From contig NZ_JAAVTX010000005.1 of the NCBI RefSeq assembly GCF_012163145.1, positions 496,001 to 560,000 on the forward strand: a stretch of DNA of 64,000 nucleotides, in the 5' to 3' direction. The notes under the pieces were generated by a model. That model was not told the DNA's origin. It saw nothing but the letters and a program-made list of their open reading frames with translations, and searched no databases. Both the position numbers and the translations under genes were made by a program. Source of the DNA: Falsiroseomonas frigidaquae (GTDB lineage Bacteria; Pseudomonadota; Alphaproteobacteria; Acetobacterales; Acetobacteraceae). This document shows, piece by piece, positions 35,125 to 42,586 of this stretch. Within the stretch, counting starts at the first letter, position 1; every line of letters starts with the position of its first letter.

Positions 35125-36660
35125 ATGGACGCCACCACGCTGCCGCCGGTGCTCCGCCTGGCCCCCGATGACGGCGTGCTGATCGCCCGCATCGCCCTGC
35201 CCCCCGGCACCACCGTGGCACCGGGCGTGACGGTCGGCGAGAAGCGCATCCCGCCCGGCCACAAGGTGGCGATCCGCCCGCACGCACCCGGCGAGGAAAT
35301 CCGCCGCTACGGCCAGATCATCGGCTTCGCCACCGGCCCGATCGCGCCCGGCGACTGGGTCCATACCCACAACTGCGCCATGGGCGATTTCAGCAAGGAC
35401 TATGCCTATAGCCGGGAGGTGAAGGCGACCGCCTATGCCAATACCCCTGCCAGCTTCATGGGCTTCCGGCGCCCGGATGGCCGCGCGGCGACGCGCAACT
35501 ACATCGGCATTATCACCTCGGTGAACTGCTCCGCGCATGTCGCGGACCTCGTCGCCGATGCCTTCAAGCGCAACCCCTTCACCAATACCGACCCGCTGGC
35601 CGACTATCCGAATGTGGATGGCGTGGTGGCGCTGACCCACAAGACCGGCTGCGGCATGACGGAAGGCGAGCCGCTGCGCCTGCTGCGCCGGACGCTCGCA
35701 GGCTATGCGCGGCACGCCAATTTCAGCCACGTCATCGCCATCGGCCTGGGCTGCGAGGTGAACCAATTGGGCGGGCTGCTGGAGGAACAGCGCCTGGCCG
35801 GACGGCTGCGCAGCATGGACATCCAGGAGATGGGCGGCACGCGGAAGACCGTGGAAGCCGGCATCGCCTTCGTGAAGGAGGTGCTGGCCGAGGCCAATGC
35901 CGCGCAGCGCGAACCCATCCCGGCGAGCGAGCTGGTCGTCGCCCTGCAATGCGGCGGCAGCGACGGCTATTCCGGCATCACCGCCAACCCGGCACTCGGC
36001 TATGCCTCCGACCTGGTGGTGCGCCACGGCGGCACCGTGATCCTCTCCGAAACCCCCGAGACCTACGGCGCCGAACACCTGCTGACCCGCCGCGCCGTGT
36101 CCCGCGAAGTGGGGGAAAAACTGGTCGACCTGATGCGTTGGTGGGAGGATTACACGGCGAAGGAGGGGGCGGAGATGAATGCCAACCCCTCCCCCGGCAA
36201 CAAGGCCGGCGGGCTGACCACCATCCTGGAAAAGTCGCTCGGCGCCATGGCCAAGGCGGGCACCACCAACCTGGTGGAGGTCTATCGCTACGCCGAACCC
36301 GTCACGGCCAAGGGCTTCGTCTTCATGGACACCCCTGGCTACGACCCGGTCGCCGCCACCGGCCAGGTCGCCGGCGGCGCCAACCTGGTCTGCTTCACCA
36401 CCGGACGCGGCAGCGTCTTCGGCGCCAAGCCCGCGCCCTCCATCAAGCTCGCCACCAATACGCTGATGTATGAGCGCATGTCGGAAGACATGGACGTGAA
36501 TTGCGGCACCATCGTCACCGGCGAGGAAACCATCGAGCAGGCCGGCCAGCGCATCTTCGAACTCATGCTCCGCGTCGCCAGTGGCGAGCGGACCAAAAGC
36601 GAGAGCTATGATTTCGGCGGCAGCGAATTCGCCCCCTGGGTGATCGGCGCGACGATGTGA
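35125..36660 (+). CDS. UxaA-family (altronate/galactarate dehydratase-like) hydro-lyase
   Basis: A 511-residue enzyme with an N-terminal SAF domain (about 1-95, HNCAMGDF) and a C-terminal UxaA/GarD body: HKTGCGMTEGE, GLGCEVNQ, ALQCGGSDGYSGI with the conserved glycines, and NPSPGNKAGGLTTILEKSLG. Family members dehydrate altronate, galactarate or related sugar acids using iron. A GGAGGAAC ribosome binding site precedes the ATG. The end overlaps an AraC-type regulator, which is likely its pathway regulator. The true substrate is uncertain; altronate or another aldonate is most likely. Confidence 0.9.
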   Translation: MDATTLPPVLRLAPDDGVLIARIALPPGTTVAPGVTVGEKRIPPGHKVAIRPHAPGEEIRRYGQIIGFATGPIAPGDWVHTHNCAMGDFSKDYAYSREVKATAYANTPASFMGFRRPDGRAATRNYIGIITSVNCSAHVADLVADAFKRNPFTNTDPLADYPNVDGVVALTHKTGCGMTEGEPLRLLRRTLAGYARHANFSHVIAIGLGCEVNQLGGLLEEQRLAGRLRSMDIQEMGGTRKTVEAGIAFVKEVLAEANAAQREPIPASELVVALQCGGSDGYSGITANPALGYASDLVVRHGGTVILSETPETYGAEHLLTRRAVSREVGEKLVDLMRWWEDYTAKEGAEMNANPSPGNKAGGLTTILEKSLGAMAKAGTTNLVEVYRYAEPVTAKGFVFMDTPGYDPVAATGQVAGGANLVCFTTGRGSVFGAKPAPSIKLATNTLMYERMSEDMDVNCGTIVTGEETIEQAGQRIFELMLRVASGERTKSESYDFGGSEFAPWVIGATM

Positions 36661-37475
36661 TGTTCCGCTTCCACCCGCGCGCGCCGCATGCGGCTCTGCG
36701 CGGGCTGGTGCGCGGCCTCTGGCATTATGAGGAAACCCGCGCCGCCCCGCAGGGCCGGCGCGAAATGCCCTGCGCGGAGGCGGTGCTGCTGATCAATCTC
36801 GGCCCGCCCATCGGCGTCGCCTGGCCCGACCCCACCGCCGAGACGCGTTTCGATACCGCCGCCGGCTTCCTCGCCCGGCCGCACCCCGCCCCCGCCCGCA
36901 GTTTCATGCAAGGCAGCCAGCGCGGCCTGCAGGTGATGCTGACGCCGCTCGGCGCGGAACGGCTGCTGCGCTGCCCGATCTCCGGCGTACCGGCGCAATT
37001 CCTGGATTTGCGCGACACGCTCGGCCGCGACGGCGCCAGCCTCGCCGCGCGCCTGGCGGAGACGGTGGACCCCGAGACCTGCCTTGACCTGCTGGAGGCG
37101 GAACTGCTGCGCCGCCTCGCCGGCGACCCGCCCGCCGATGCGGTGGCGGAGGCCTGGATGCGGATCGAGGCCAGCGCCGGGCGGATCGGCATCGGTGCCA
37201 TGGCGCGCGACCTCGGCCTGTCCCGCCAGACCCTGGTTCGCCGCTTCCAGGCCCGTACCGGCCTGACCCCCAAGCTCGCCGCCCGGCTGCAGCGCTTCAC
37301 CGGCGTGATCGCCCGGCTGCCGGAGGTTCCCGAAGCGGGCTGGGCCGGGCTGGCGGCGGAGGCGGGCTTTGCCGACCAGTCGCATCTGATCCGGGAGGTC
37401 CGCGCCTTCACCGGCCTGCCCCCCGCCGCGCTGCTGCGCAAGCGCCTGCCGGATGGCCTCGGCTTCGCCGAATAG
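36660..37475 (+). CDS. AraC-family transcriptional regulator
   Basis: A 271-residue regulator with an N-terminal sensor region (FRFHPRAPHAALRGLVRGLWHYEE, like the DUF6597 type) and a C-terminal AraC DNA-binding domain: ARDLGLSRQTLVRRFQARTGLTPK for the first HTH and GLAAEAGFADQSHLIREVRAFTG for the second. The ATG overlaps the UxaA-type dehydratase stop (TGATG), so the gene is coupled to it. It is a plausible sugar-acid-responsive regulator of that gene, but no operator could be identified. Confidence 0.92.
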   Translation: MFRFHPRAPHAALRGLVRGLWHYEETRAAPQGRREMPCAEAVLLINLGPPIGVAWPDPTAETRFDTAAGFLARPHPAPARSFMQGSQRGLQVMLTPLGAERLLRCPISGVPAQFLDLRDTLGRDGASLAARLAETVDPETCLDLLEAELLRRLAGDPPADAVAEAWMRIEASAGRIGIGAMARDLGLSRQTLVRRFQARTGLTPKLAARLQRFTGVIARLPEVPEAGWAGLAAEAGFADQSHLIREVRAFTGLPPAALLRKRLPDGLGFAE

Positions 37476-37550
37476 CGCGGACATTTCTCCAATCCCGCCC
37501 TCGCCGGCCCCGCCTATCCTCGCGCCACCAACCGCCAGGAGACGCATGCG

Positions 37551-37964
37551 ATGGACACCCCCGCCCCCGGCACGCTCTGCCCCTGCCTGCGCTACCAGGA
37601 TGCGCCCGCGGCGCTGGATTGGCTGGAACGCGCCTTCGGCTTCCGCCGCGGCCTGGTGGTGCCGGACGAATCCGGCGGCATCGCGCATGCGGAGCGGCAT
37701 CTGGGCAGCGCCGGGCTGGTGATGCTGGGCTCCGTCCGCGCCGATGGCTTCGGCCGCGCCCCCGGCCAGCTCGGCAACGTCACCGGCAGCCTCTATGTCC
37801 ACACGGCCGACCCGGATGCCGCGCATGCCCGCGCGGTGGCCGAAGGCGCGCAGCTGGTCCGCCCGCTGGAGAACACGGATTACGGCAGCCGCGACTTCTC
37901 CGTCCGCGATCCGGAGGGCCATGTCTGGTCCTTCGGCACCTATTGGCCGCAGCCGCCGGCCTGA
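37551..37964 (+). CDS. VOC-superfamily (glyoxalase-like) protein
   Basis: A 137-residue protein with the vicinal-oxygen-chelate fold: LRYQDAPAALDWLERAFGF near the start, DYGSRDFSVRDPEGHVWSFGTY near the end. This is typical of PhnB/glyoxalase-like VOC proteins annotated as bleomycin-resistance or extradiol-dioxygenase relatives. Metal-ligand His and Glu are ambiguous, so activity is unclear. It follows the AraC gene by 75 bp on the same strand and may be independent of it. Confidence 0.88.
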   Translation: MDTPAPGTLCPCLRYQDAPAALDWLERAFGFRRGLVVPDESGGIAHAERHLGSAGLVMLGSVRADGFGRAPGQLGNVTGSLYVHTADPDAAHARAVAEGAQLVRPLENTDYGSRDFSVRDPEGHVWSFGTYWPQPPA

Positions 37965-38084
37965 CACGACGCCTGCAAGATGAAGCTTTCGTGTCGGTGG
38001 CGCAGCGGCCTTGTCGCTGCGGCGCGGCGCATGGCACCTGCCGGCCCGCGCCGAGCCGGCGCGTCCCGATCCTGGATGCCCCCC

Positions 38085-40286
38085 ATGATGCGCCTCACGC
38101 GTCGCGCCCTTCTCCTCACCCTGCTCGCCACCCCGGCCTTCGCGCAGGACGCACCGGTGTTCAACCGGATCGCGACCATTGAGGCCTTCCGGATGCTGCC
38201 CGCGGACCGCAGCGGCCGCTCCATCGCGGAAATCGTCGCGGCCTCGGGTGACGGCAATACGCTGGTCTATGTCGATGGCGGCCAGCGCGGCCTCGGCTTC
38301 GTGGACATCACGGACCCCGCGGCGCCGCGCCCGGCCGGCTTCCTGGCGCTGGATGGCGACCCCACTTCCGTCGCCACCCGCGGCGGCCGCGCCTATGCGG
38401 TGCTGGATACCTCGCCGAACAAGACCGAGGCCTCCGGCCGCGTCGTGGTGGTGGACATCGCCGGCCGCCGGCAGGAACAGGCCTGCGAGTTGGGCGGCCA
38501 GCCGGATGCCGCCACGGTCAGCCGCGACGGCCGCACGCTGGTCATCGTCATCGAGAATGAGCGGGACGAGCAGCGCGACAATGGCCGCATCCCGCAGCTG
38601 CCGCCCGGCAACCTCACCACCATCCCGCTGACCGCGACGGGCATCGATTGCGCCGCGCTGCGCCGCGTGGACCTCACCGGCCTCGCCGCCGTGGCGCCCA
38701 CCGACCCGGAGCCGGAATTCGCCGATGTGAATGGCCGGGGCGAGGCCGTGGTGACGCTGCAGGAGAACAACCACCTGGCCATCGTGAACCTCGCCGAGGG
38801 CCGCGTCGTCGCGCATTTCAGCGCCGGCACGGTGGATCTCGACCAGGTCGATGGCCGCCGCGACAACGTTATCCGCCCCACACAGCGCCTGGCCGGCCTG
38901 GTGCGGGAGCCAGATGCGGTGCGCTGGCTGGATAACGAGCGCTTCGTCACCGCCAACGAGGGCGACATGGTCACCGGGTCCCGCGGCTTCACCATTTTTC
39001 GGCGCGACGGCAGCGTGGAATGGGACTCCGGCAATCTGCTGGACCACCTGGCGATCCGCCTGGGCCACTACCCCGAGGCGCGCTCCGGCTCCCGCGGGAA
39101 TGAGCCGGAGGGCGTGGAGGTGGCGCAGTTCGGCGACCGCCGGCTGATCTTCGTGGGCAGCGAGCGCGCCTCCCTGGTCAGCGTCTGGCAGGATCGCGGC
39201 CCGGGCCAGGCGCCCGCCTTCCTGCAGGCGCTGCCCGTTGGCGTGGCGCCGGAAGGGCTGCTCGCCATCCCCGCGCGCGGCCTGCTGGTGGTGGCCGGCG
39301 AAGGCGACAATCCGCAGACCGGCCTGCGCTCCACCCTGACCATCCATCGCCTCGGTGCCGGCCCGGCCGCCTACCCGACGCTGCTGTCGGAGAACGGCGC
39401 GCAGGGCACGCCCATCCCCTGGGGCGCGCTGTCCGGCCTGACCGCGGATCGCAGCCGCCCCGGTCAGCTTCATGCGGTGACCGACAGCGTCTATGCCGAG
39501 GCGCAGATCCTCACGATCGACGCCACCGCCACGCCCGCCCGCATCACCCGCAGCGTCACCGTCACCCGCAACGGCGCGCCGGCCGAGAACCTCGATATCG
39601 AGGGCATCGCGATGCGGGCCGATGGCAGCTTCTGGCTGGCCTCGGAGGGCAATCCCGAGCGCGCCCGGAACAAGACCGCGAACCTGCTGCTGCGCGTTGC
39701 CGCCAGCGGCGCGATCGAGGAGGAGATCGCGCTGCCGGAGGCGCTGGCCGGCACCGCCCTGCGCTTCGGCTTCGAGGGCGTGACCGTGACCGGCGAAGGC
39801 GCCGATGAAGCGGTGTGGATCGCCGTGCAGCGGCCCTGGACCGGCGCGCCGGCCGGCCATGCCATGATCCTGCGCTACCTGCCTGCCACCCGCGCCTGGG
39901 GTGTGCTGCATATCGCGCTGGACCGTTCCCCGGCCGGCTGGATGGGCCTGTCCGAGATCACCGCCATCGGGCCCGACCGCTTCGTGGTGATCGAGCGCAA
40001 CAACCAGTGGGGTGAGGCCGCGATCAAGCGCCTGGTGCTGGTCTCCGTCGCCGGCCTGACCCCGGCCGAGCCCGGCGCGGCGCAGGTGCCCGTCGTCGCC
40101 CGCCGCCTGCTGCGCGACATGGTGCCGGACCTCGCCGCCGCGCGCGGCGTGGTGCAGGAGAAGCTGGAAGGGTTCACCATTGACGCCGCCGGCAACGCCT
40201 TCGCCGTGACGGATAATGACGGCGTGCAGGGCACCTCGGGCGAGACGCAGTTCCTGCGCCTGGGCCGGCTGCCGACGGGCGATTGA
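38085..40286 (+). CDS. Exported esterase-like phytase-family protein
   Basis: A 733-residue secreted protein with a signal peptide (residues 1 to about 22, RLTRRALLLTLLATPAFA). It contains YVDGGQRGLGFVDITDP and repeated beta-propeller-type segments, with C-terminal phytase-like features EGVTVTGEGADEAVW, GLSEITAIGPDRFVVIERNNQWG and EKLEGFTIDAAGNAFAVTDNDG. It matches the family called esterase-like activity of phytase. ATG 38085 is taken because it begins the signal; the ATGs at 38076 and 38088 are alternatives. The substrate is unknown. It is convergent with a minus-strand sugar-acid operon. Confidence 0.87.
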   Translation: MMRLTRRALLLTLLATPAFAQDAPVFNRIATIEAFRMLPADRSGRSIAEIVAASGDGNTLVYVDGGQRGLGFVDITDPAAPRPAGFLALDGDPTSVATRGGRAYAVLDTSPNKTEASGRVVVVDIAGRRQEQACELGGQPDAATVSRDGRTLVIVIENERDEQRDNGRIPQLPPGNLTTIPLTATGIDCAALRRVDLTGLAAVAPTDPEPEFADVNGRGEAVVTLQENNHLAIVNLAEGRVVAHFSAGTVDLDQVDGRRDNVIRPTQRLAGLVREPDAVRWLDNERFVTANEGDMVTGSRGFTIFRRDGSVEWDSGNLLDHLAIRLGHYPEARSGSRGNEPEGVEVAQFGDRRLIFVGSERASLVSVWQDRGPGQAPAFLQALPVGVAPEGLLAIPARGLLVVAGEGDNPQTGLRSTLTIHRLGAGPAAYPTLLSENGAQGTPIPWGALSGLTADRSRPGQLHAVTDSVYAEAQILTIDATATPARITRSVTVTRNGAPAENLDIEGIAMRADGSFWLASEGNPERARNKTANLLLRVAASGAIEEEIALPEALAGTALRFGFEGVTVTGEGADEAVWIAVQRPWTGAPAGHAMILRYLPATRAWGVLHIALDRSPAGWMGLSEITAIGPDRFVVIERNNQWGEAAIKRLVLVSVAGLTPAEPGAAQVPVVARRLLRDMVPDLAAARGVVQEKLEGFTIDAAGNAFAVTDNDGVQGTSGETQFLRLGRLPTGD

Positions 40287-40296
40287 GGAACGCGGC

Positions 40297-40614
40297 TCAG
40301 GCCGCGGGGATCGGCCCGCGGTCGATCCGGGTCAACGCGTCGTTGACCCCGCGATAGGTTGCCTCGATGTCAGTCACGCCCCGCGCCGCCAGGCGCCGGG
40401 CGTGCATCGCGTGGTAGGCCTCGGCTGCGGCGCGGGTTTCGAACAGATAGACGCCGCCGGCACGACCGGCGGCGGGTTCCTCCGTCCAAATCTTCCACAG
40501 CAGGCCCTGCTGGCCGGCGATGTCCTCCGCCAGCGTCTTCAGCGCCTCGGTCCGCTCGGGGCCGAATGCGCCGTTCGGGAAGTCGAAGACCAGGACGGTG
40601 AGGTCCTGGGCCAC
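40297..40614 (-). CDS. YdhR-like putative monooxygenase (ABM-type dimeric alpha+beta barrel)
   Basis: A 105-residue protein: LTVLVFDFPNGAFG, LAEDIAGQQGLLWKIWTEEPAAGRAGGVYLFETRAAAEAYHAMH and a short tail. The pattern matches YdhR/antibiotic-biosynthesis-monooxygenase-like proteins with a ferredoxin-like barrel. Cofactor-free oxygenase activity is proposed for such proteins but unproven. It is the last gene of the IlvD-SDR-FAH operon and begins 3 bp after the 63-aa gene. Confidence 0.87.
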   Translation of the reverse strand: MAQDLTVLVFDFPNGAFGPERTEALKTLAEDIAGQQGLLWKIWTEEPAAGRAGGVYLFETRAAAEAYHAMHARRLAARGVTDIEATYRGVNDALTRIDRGPIPAA

Positions 40615-40617
40615 GAT

Positions 40618-40809
40618 TCAGGCCGCCGGCGGCGCGGCCGGCGCGTTCAGGTCGAGGAACTTCAGCGGGCGCCAGCCAGAGACGTTGTTCGCCTCGAAAC
40701 TCAGCTTCCAGGACCGGCCACTGGTGCTGTCCACCAGCACCACGAACATGCCCGTCCCCACCGGGCAGGCGACAACCTGGTAGCGACCCTTGTCACTCGT
40801 CTCGGACAT
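40618..40809 (-). CDS. Hypothetical protein (63 aa)
   Basis: A 63-residue protein: an N-terminal polar start, a core of likely beta strands (RYQVVACPVGTGMFVVLVDS, SWKLSFEANNVSGWRPLKFL) and a proline/alanine tail. The family is not recognised. The single cysteine is not part of a motif. ATG 40809 has GGGAGAG about 7 bases upstream. It lies between the FAH-type hydrolase and the YdhR-like gene with 24 and 3 bp gaps, so it is very probably translated as part of this operon. Confidence 0.68.
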   Translation of the reverse strand: MSETSDKGRYQVVACPVGTGMFVVLVDSTSGRSWKLSFEANNVSGWRPLKFLDLNAPAAPPAA

Positions 40810-40833
40810 CAAGAACTCTCCCGCTCGATCAAC

Positions 40834-41679
40834 TCAGGCGTAAGCTACCGTGCGCTGCACCTGTTCGCCCAGCCCCTGGATCGACAAGCGGATGGTTTGT
40901 CCCGGCTTCAGGAAGACCGGCGGCTTCTGGCCGAGGCCAACGCCGGGCGGCGTGCCGGTGGAGATCACGTCGCCCGGATGCAGGGTGATGAAGTGGGAGA
41001 CGTAGGAAACCAGGTGCCGCACGCCGAAGATCATGGTGCGGGTCGAACCGTCCTGCATCCGCGCGCCATCGACATCCAGCGTCATCGACAGATCCTGCGG
41101 GTCCGCCACCTCGTCGCGGGTGACCAGCCAGGGGCCGAGCGGGCCGAAGGTGTCGCAGCCCTTGCCCTTGTCCCAGGTGCCGCCGCGCTCGATCTGCCAT
41201 TCGCGCTCGGACACGTCGTTGCACACGGCATAGCCGGCCACATGCTCCATCGCCGTTTCCTCCGGCACGCATTTCGCGGTGCTGCCGATGATGATGGCGA
41301 GTTCGACTTCCCAATCGGTCTTCACGGAGTCCTTCGGGATCATCACGTCGTCATTCGGCCCGCACAGCGCGCCGAGCGACTTCAGGAAAACGATCGGCTC
41401 CTTCGGAATGGCCGCGCCGGTTTCCGCCGCATGGTCGGCGTAGTTCAGGCCGATGCAGACGAAGTTCTTCATGCCGGTGACGGGCGGCCCGAGCCGCGGC
41501 GTGCCGGTGACGGCGGGCAGGCTGGCCGGGTCCAGTGCCGCGATCTGCGCCAGCCCGGCAGCCGAGAGCGCGACCCCCGAAAGGTCCGGGATCACGCCCG
41601 AAAGGTCACGGATGGTGCCGGAGCTGTCCAGCAGGCCGGGTTTTTCCTGGCCCGCAGGGCCATAGCGAAGGAGCTTCAT
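40834..41679 (-). CDS. Fumarylacetoacetate hydrolase (FAH) family protein
   Basis: A 281-residue enzyme with a FAH C-terminal core: CIGLNYADHAAETG, EPIVFLKSLGALCGP, DWEVELAIIIG with the metal-binding Glu residues, and GDVISTGTPPGVGLGQKPP. FAH-family members cleave 2,4-diketo or similar acids. In the diketo-hydrolase route for L-fucose/L-rhamnose-type acids this type of enzyme cuts 2,4-diketo-3-deoxy-sugar acid to pyruvate plus a hydroxy acid. The upstream SDR and IlvD-type dehydratase suit that pathway (inference). Glu residues in WEVELA are kept. Confidence 0.9.
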   Translation of the reverse strand: MKLLRYGPAGQEKPGLLDSSGTIRDLSGVIPDLSGVALSAAGLAQIAALDPASLPAVTGTPRLGPPVTGMKNFVCIGLNYADHAAETGAAIPKEPIVFLKSLGALCGPNDDVMIPKDSVKTDWEVELAIIIGSTAKCVPEETAMEHVAGYAVCNDVSEREWQIERGGTWDKGKGCDTFGPLGPWLVTRDEVADPQDLSMTLDVDGARMQDGSTRTMIFGVRHLVSYVSHFITLHPGDVISTGTPPGVGLGQKPPVFLKPGQTIRLSIQGLGEQVQRTVAYA

Positions 41680-41722
41680 GGGGGATGCCTATACCCGTGT
41701 TTGGAGGGTTCGCGAAACCGGG

Positions 41723-41752
41723 CCCTCTCCACCCCAAGGCGGGGAGAGGGCC
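41723..41752. terminator. Perfect 9-bp inverted repeat between SDR and FAH genes
   Basis: GCCCTCTCC (41723-41731) pairs perfectly with GGAGAGGGC (41744-41752), leaving a 12-base loop. It stands in the 80-bp gap after the SDR stop and before the FAH start, on the transcript of the minus strand. There is no obvious U-run, so it may be an attenuating or RNA-stabilising hairpin, or a dispersed repeat, rather than a strong terminator. Confidence 0.5.
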
Positions 41753-41759
41753 ATCCTTG

Positions 41760-42509
41760 CTAAAGCGTCCAGCCGCCATCGATGACGATGGCCTGGCCGG
41801 TGACGAAGGCGCTTTCGTCGCTGGCGAGATAGACGGCGAGCGCCGCCATTTCCCCGGCCGTCGCCAGCCGCCCCATCGCCTGGCGCGCGACGAAGGCGGC
41901 GCGCGCCGCTTCCTCGCTGCCTGCCGCCGCCGCATTGGCGCTGATGCGCTCGCCGAGGCTCGGCGTGTCCACCGTGCCGGGGCAGATCGCGTTGCAGCGG
42001 ATGCCGTGGGACACATACTCCGTCGCCACCGACTTGGTCAGGCCGATGACGGCGGCCTTGGTGGTGCCGTAGACGAAGCGATTCGGCGCGCCCTTGATGG
42101 AGGAACAGGCGGAAGACATGTTGACGATGGTGCCGCGCTTGCGCTCCAGCATCCCCGGCAGCACCGCCTGCACCATCTTCCACATGGCGCGGACATTCAG
42201 CGCGAAGCCGAAATCCCACTCGGCATCGGTGGCCGTCAGTACCGAGTTCTGGTGCACGAAGCCGGCACAGTTGAACAGGATGTCGATCTGCCCGGCATCG
42301 CGTACCACGGACTCGATCGCCGCCTGGTCCAGCACGTCCAGCCCGCGGGTGGTGATTCCCGGTGCCGTCAAATCCGCCAGCTTCGCCACATCGCGGTCGG
42401 TGGCGATCACCTCCGCGCCCTCGGCGGCGAAGGCGAGCGCGGTGGCTCGCCCGATGCCCTGCGCCGCCGCCGTCACAAGGCAGCGCTTGCCCGCCAGACG
42501 TCCTGCCAT
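41760..42509 (-). CDS. SDR oxidoreductase (2-keto-3-deoxy-sugar-acid dehydrogenase-like)
   Basis: A 249-residue SDR: VTAAAQGIGRAT cofactor loop, NCAG, the catalytic Ser in VNMSSACSS, YGTTK (Tyr-x-x-x-Lys) and CPGTVDTPS. The overall pattern is like 2-keto-3-deoxy-L-fuconate dehydrogenase and the related 3-hydroxybutyrate dehydrogenase type 2. In the operon it could oxidise 2-keto-3-deoxy-sugar acid to the 2,4-diketo acid that the downstream FAH enzyme cleaves (inference). The start ATG 42509 follows the IlvD-type dehydratase gene by 77 bp, a gap containing an 8-bp tandem repeat. Confidence 0.9.
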   Translation of the reverse strand: MAGRLAGKRCLVTAAAQGIGRATALAFAAEGAEVIATDRDVAKLADLTAPGITTRGLDVLDQAAIESVVRDAGQIDILFNCAGFVHQNSVLTATDAEWDFGFALNVRAMWKMVQAVLPGMLERKRGTIVNMSSACSSIKGAPNRFVYGTTKAAVIGLTKSVATEYVSHGIRCNAICPGTVDTPSLGERISANAAAAGSEEAARAAFVARQAMGRLATAGEMAALAVYLASDESAFVTGQAIVIDGGWTL

Positions 42510-42540
42510 CTGCGTGTTCCTTTCAGAGCGGACCGACTCA

Positions 42541-42568
42541 GGCCTCCGGGCCTCCGGGCCTTCGGCCC
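42541..42568. repeat. Three tandem 8-bp repeats with small hairpin
   Basis: GGCCTCCG at 42541-42548 and again at 42549-42556, then GGCCTTCG at 42557-42564, head to tail. The last copy also forms GGGCC-TTC-GGCCC (42556-42568), a 5-bp stem. It lies in the 77-bp gap between the IlvD-type dehydratase and the SDR. Simple slippage could have produced it; a role in the message is possible but unproven. Confidence 0.6.
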
Positions 42569-42586
42569 CTCGGTCATCGGGCCGCC

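Noticed and set aside
30962-35287. Long minus-strand frames opposite the YhaN-like gene
   Set aside because: They arise from the GC-rich repetitive coiled-coil coding sequence and have no recognisable domain.
36606-39911. A minus-strand open frame of about 1100 codons opposite the UxaA, AraC, VOC and esterase genes
   Set aside because: It lies antisense to several well-recognised genes, has low-complexity Ala/Gly/His/Arg composition and no family motif. Long antisense frames are expected at this GC content.
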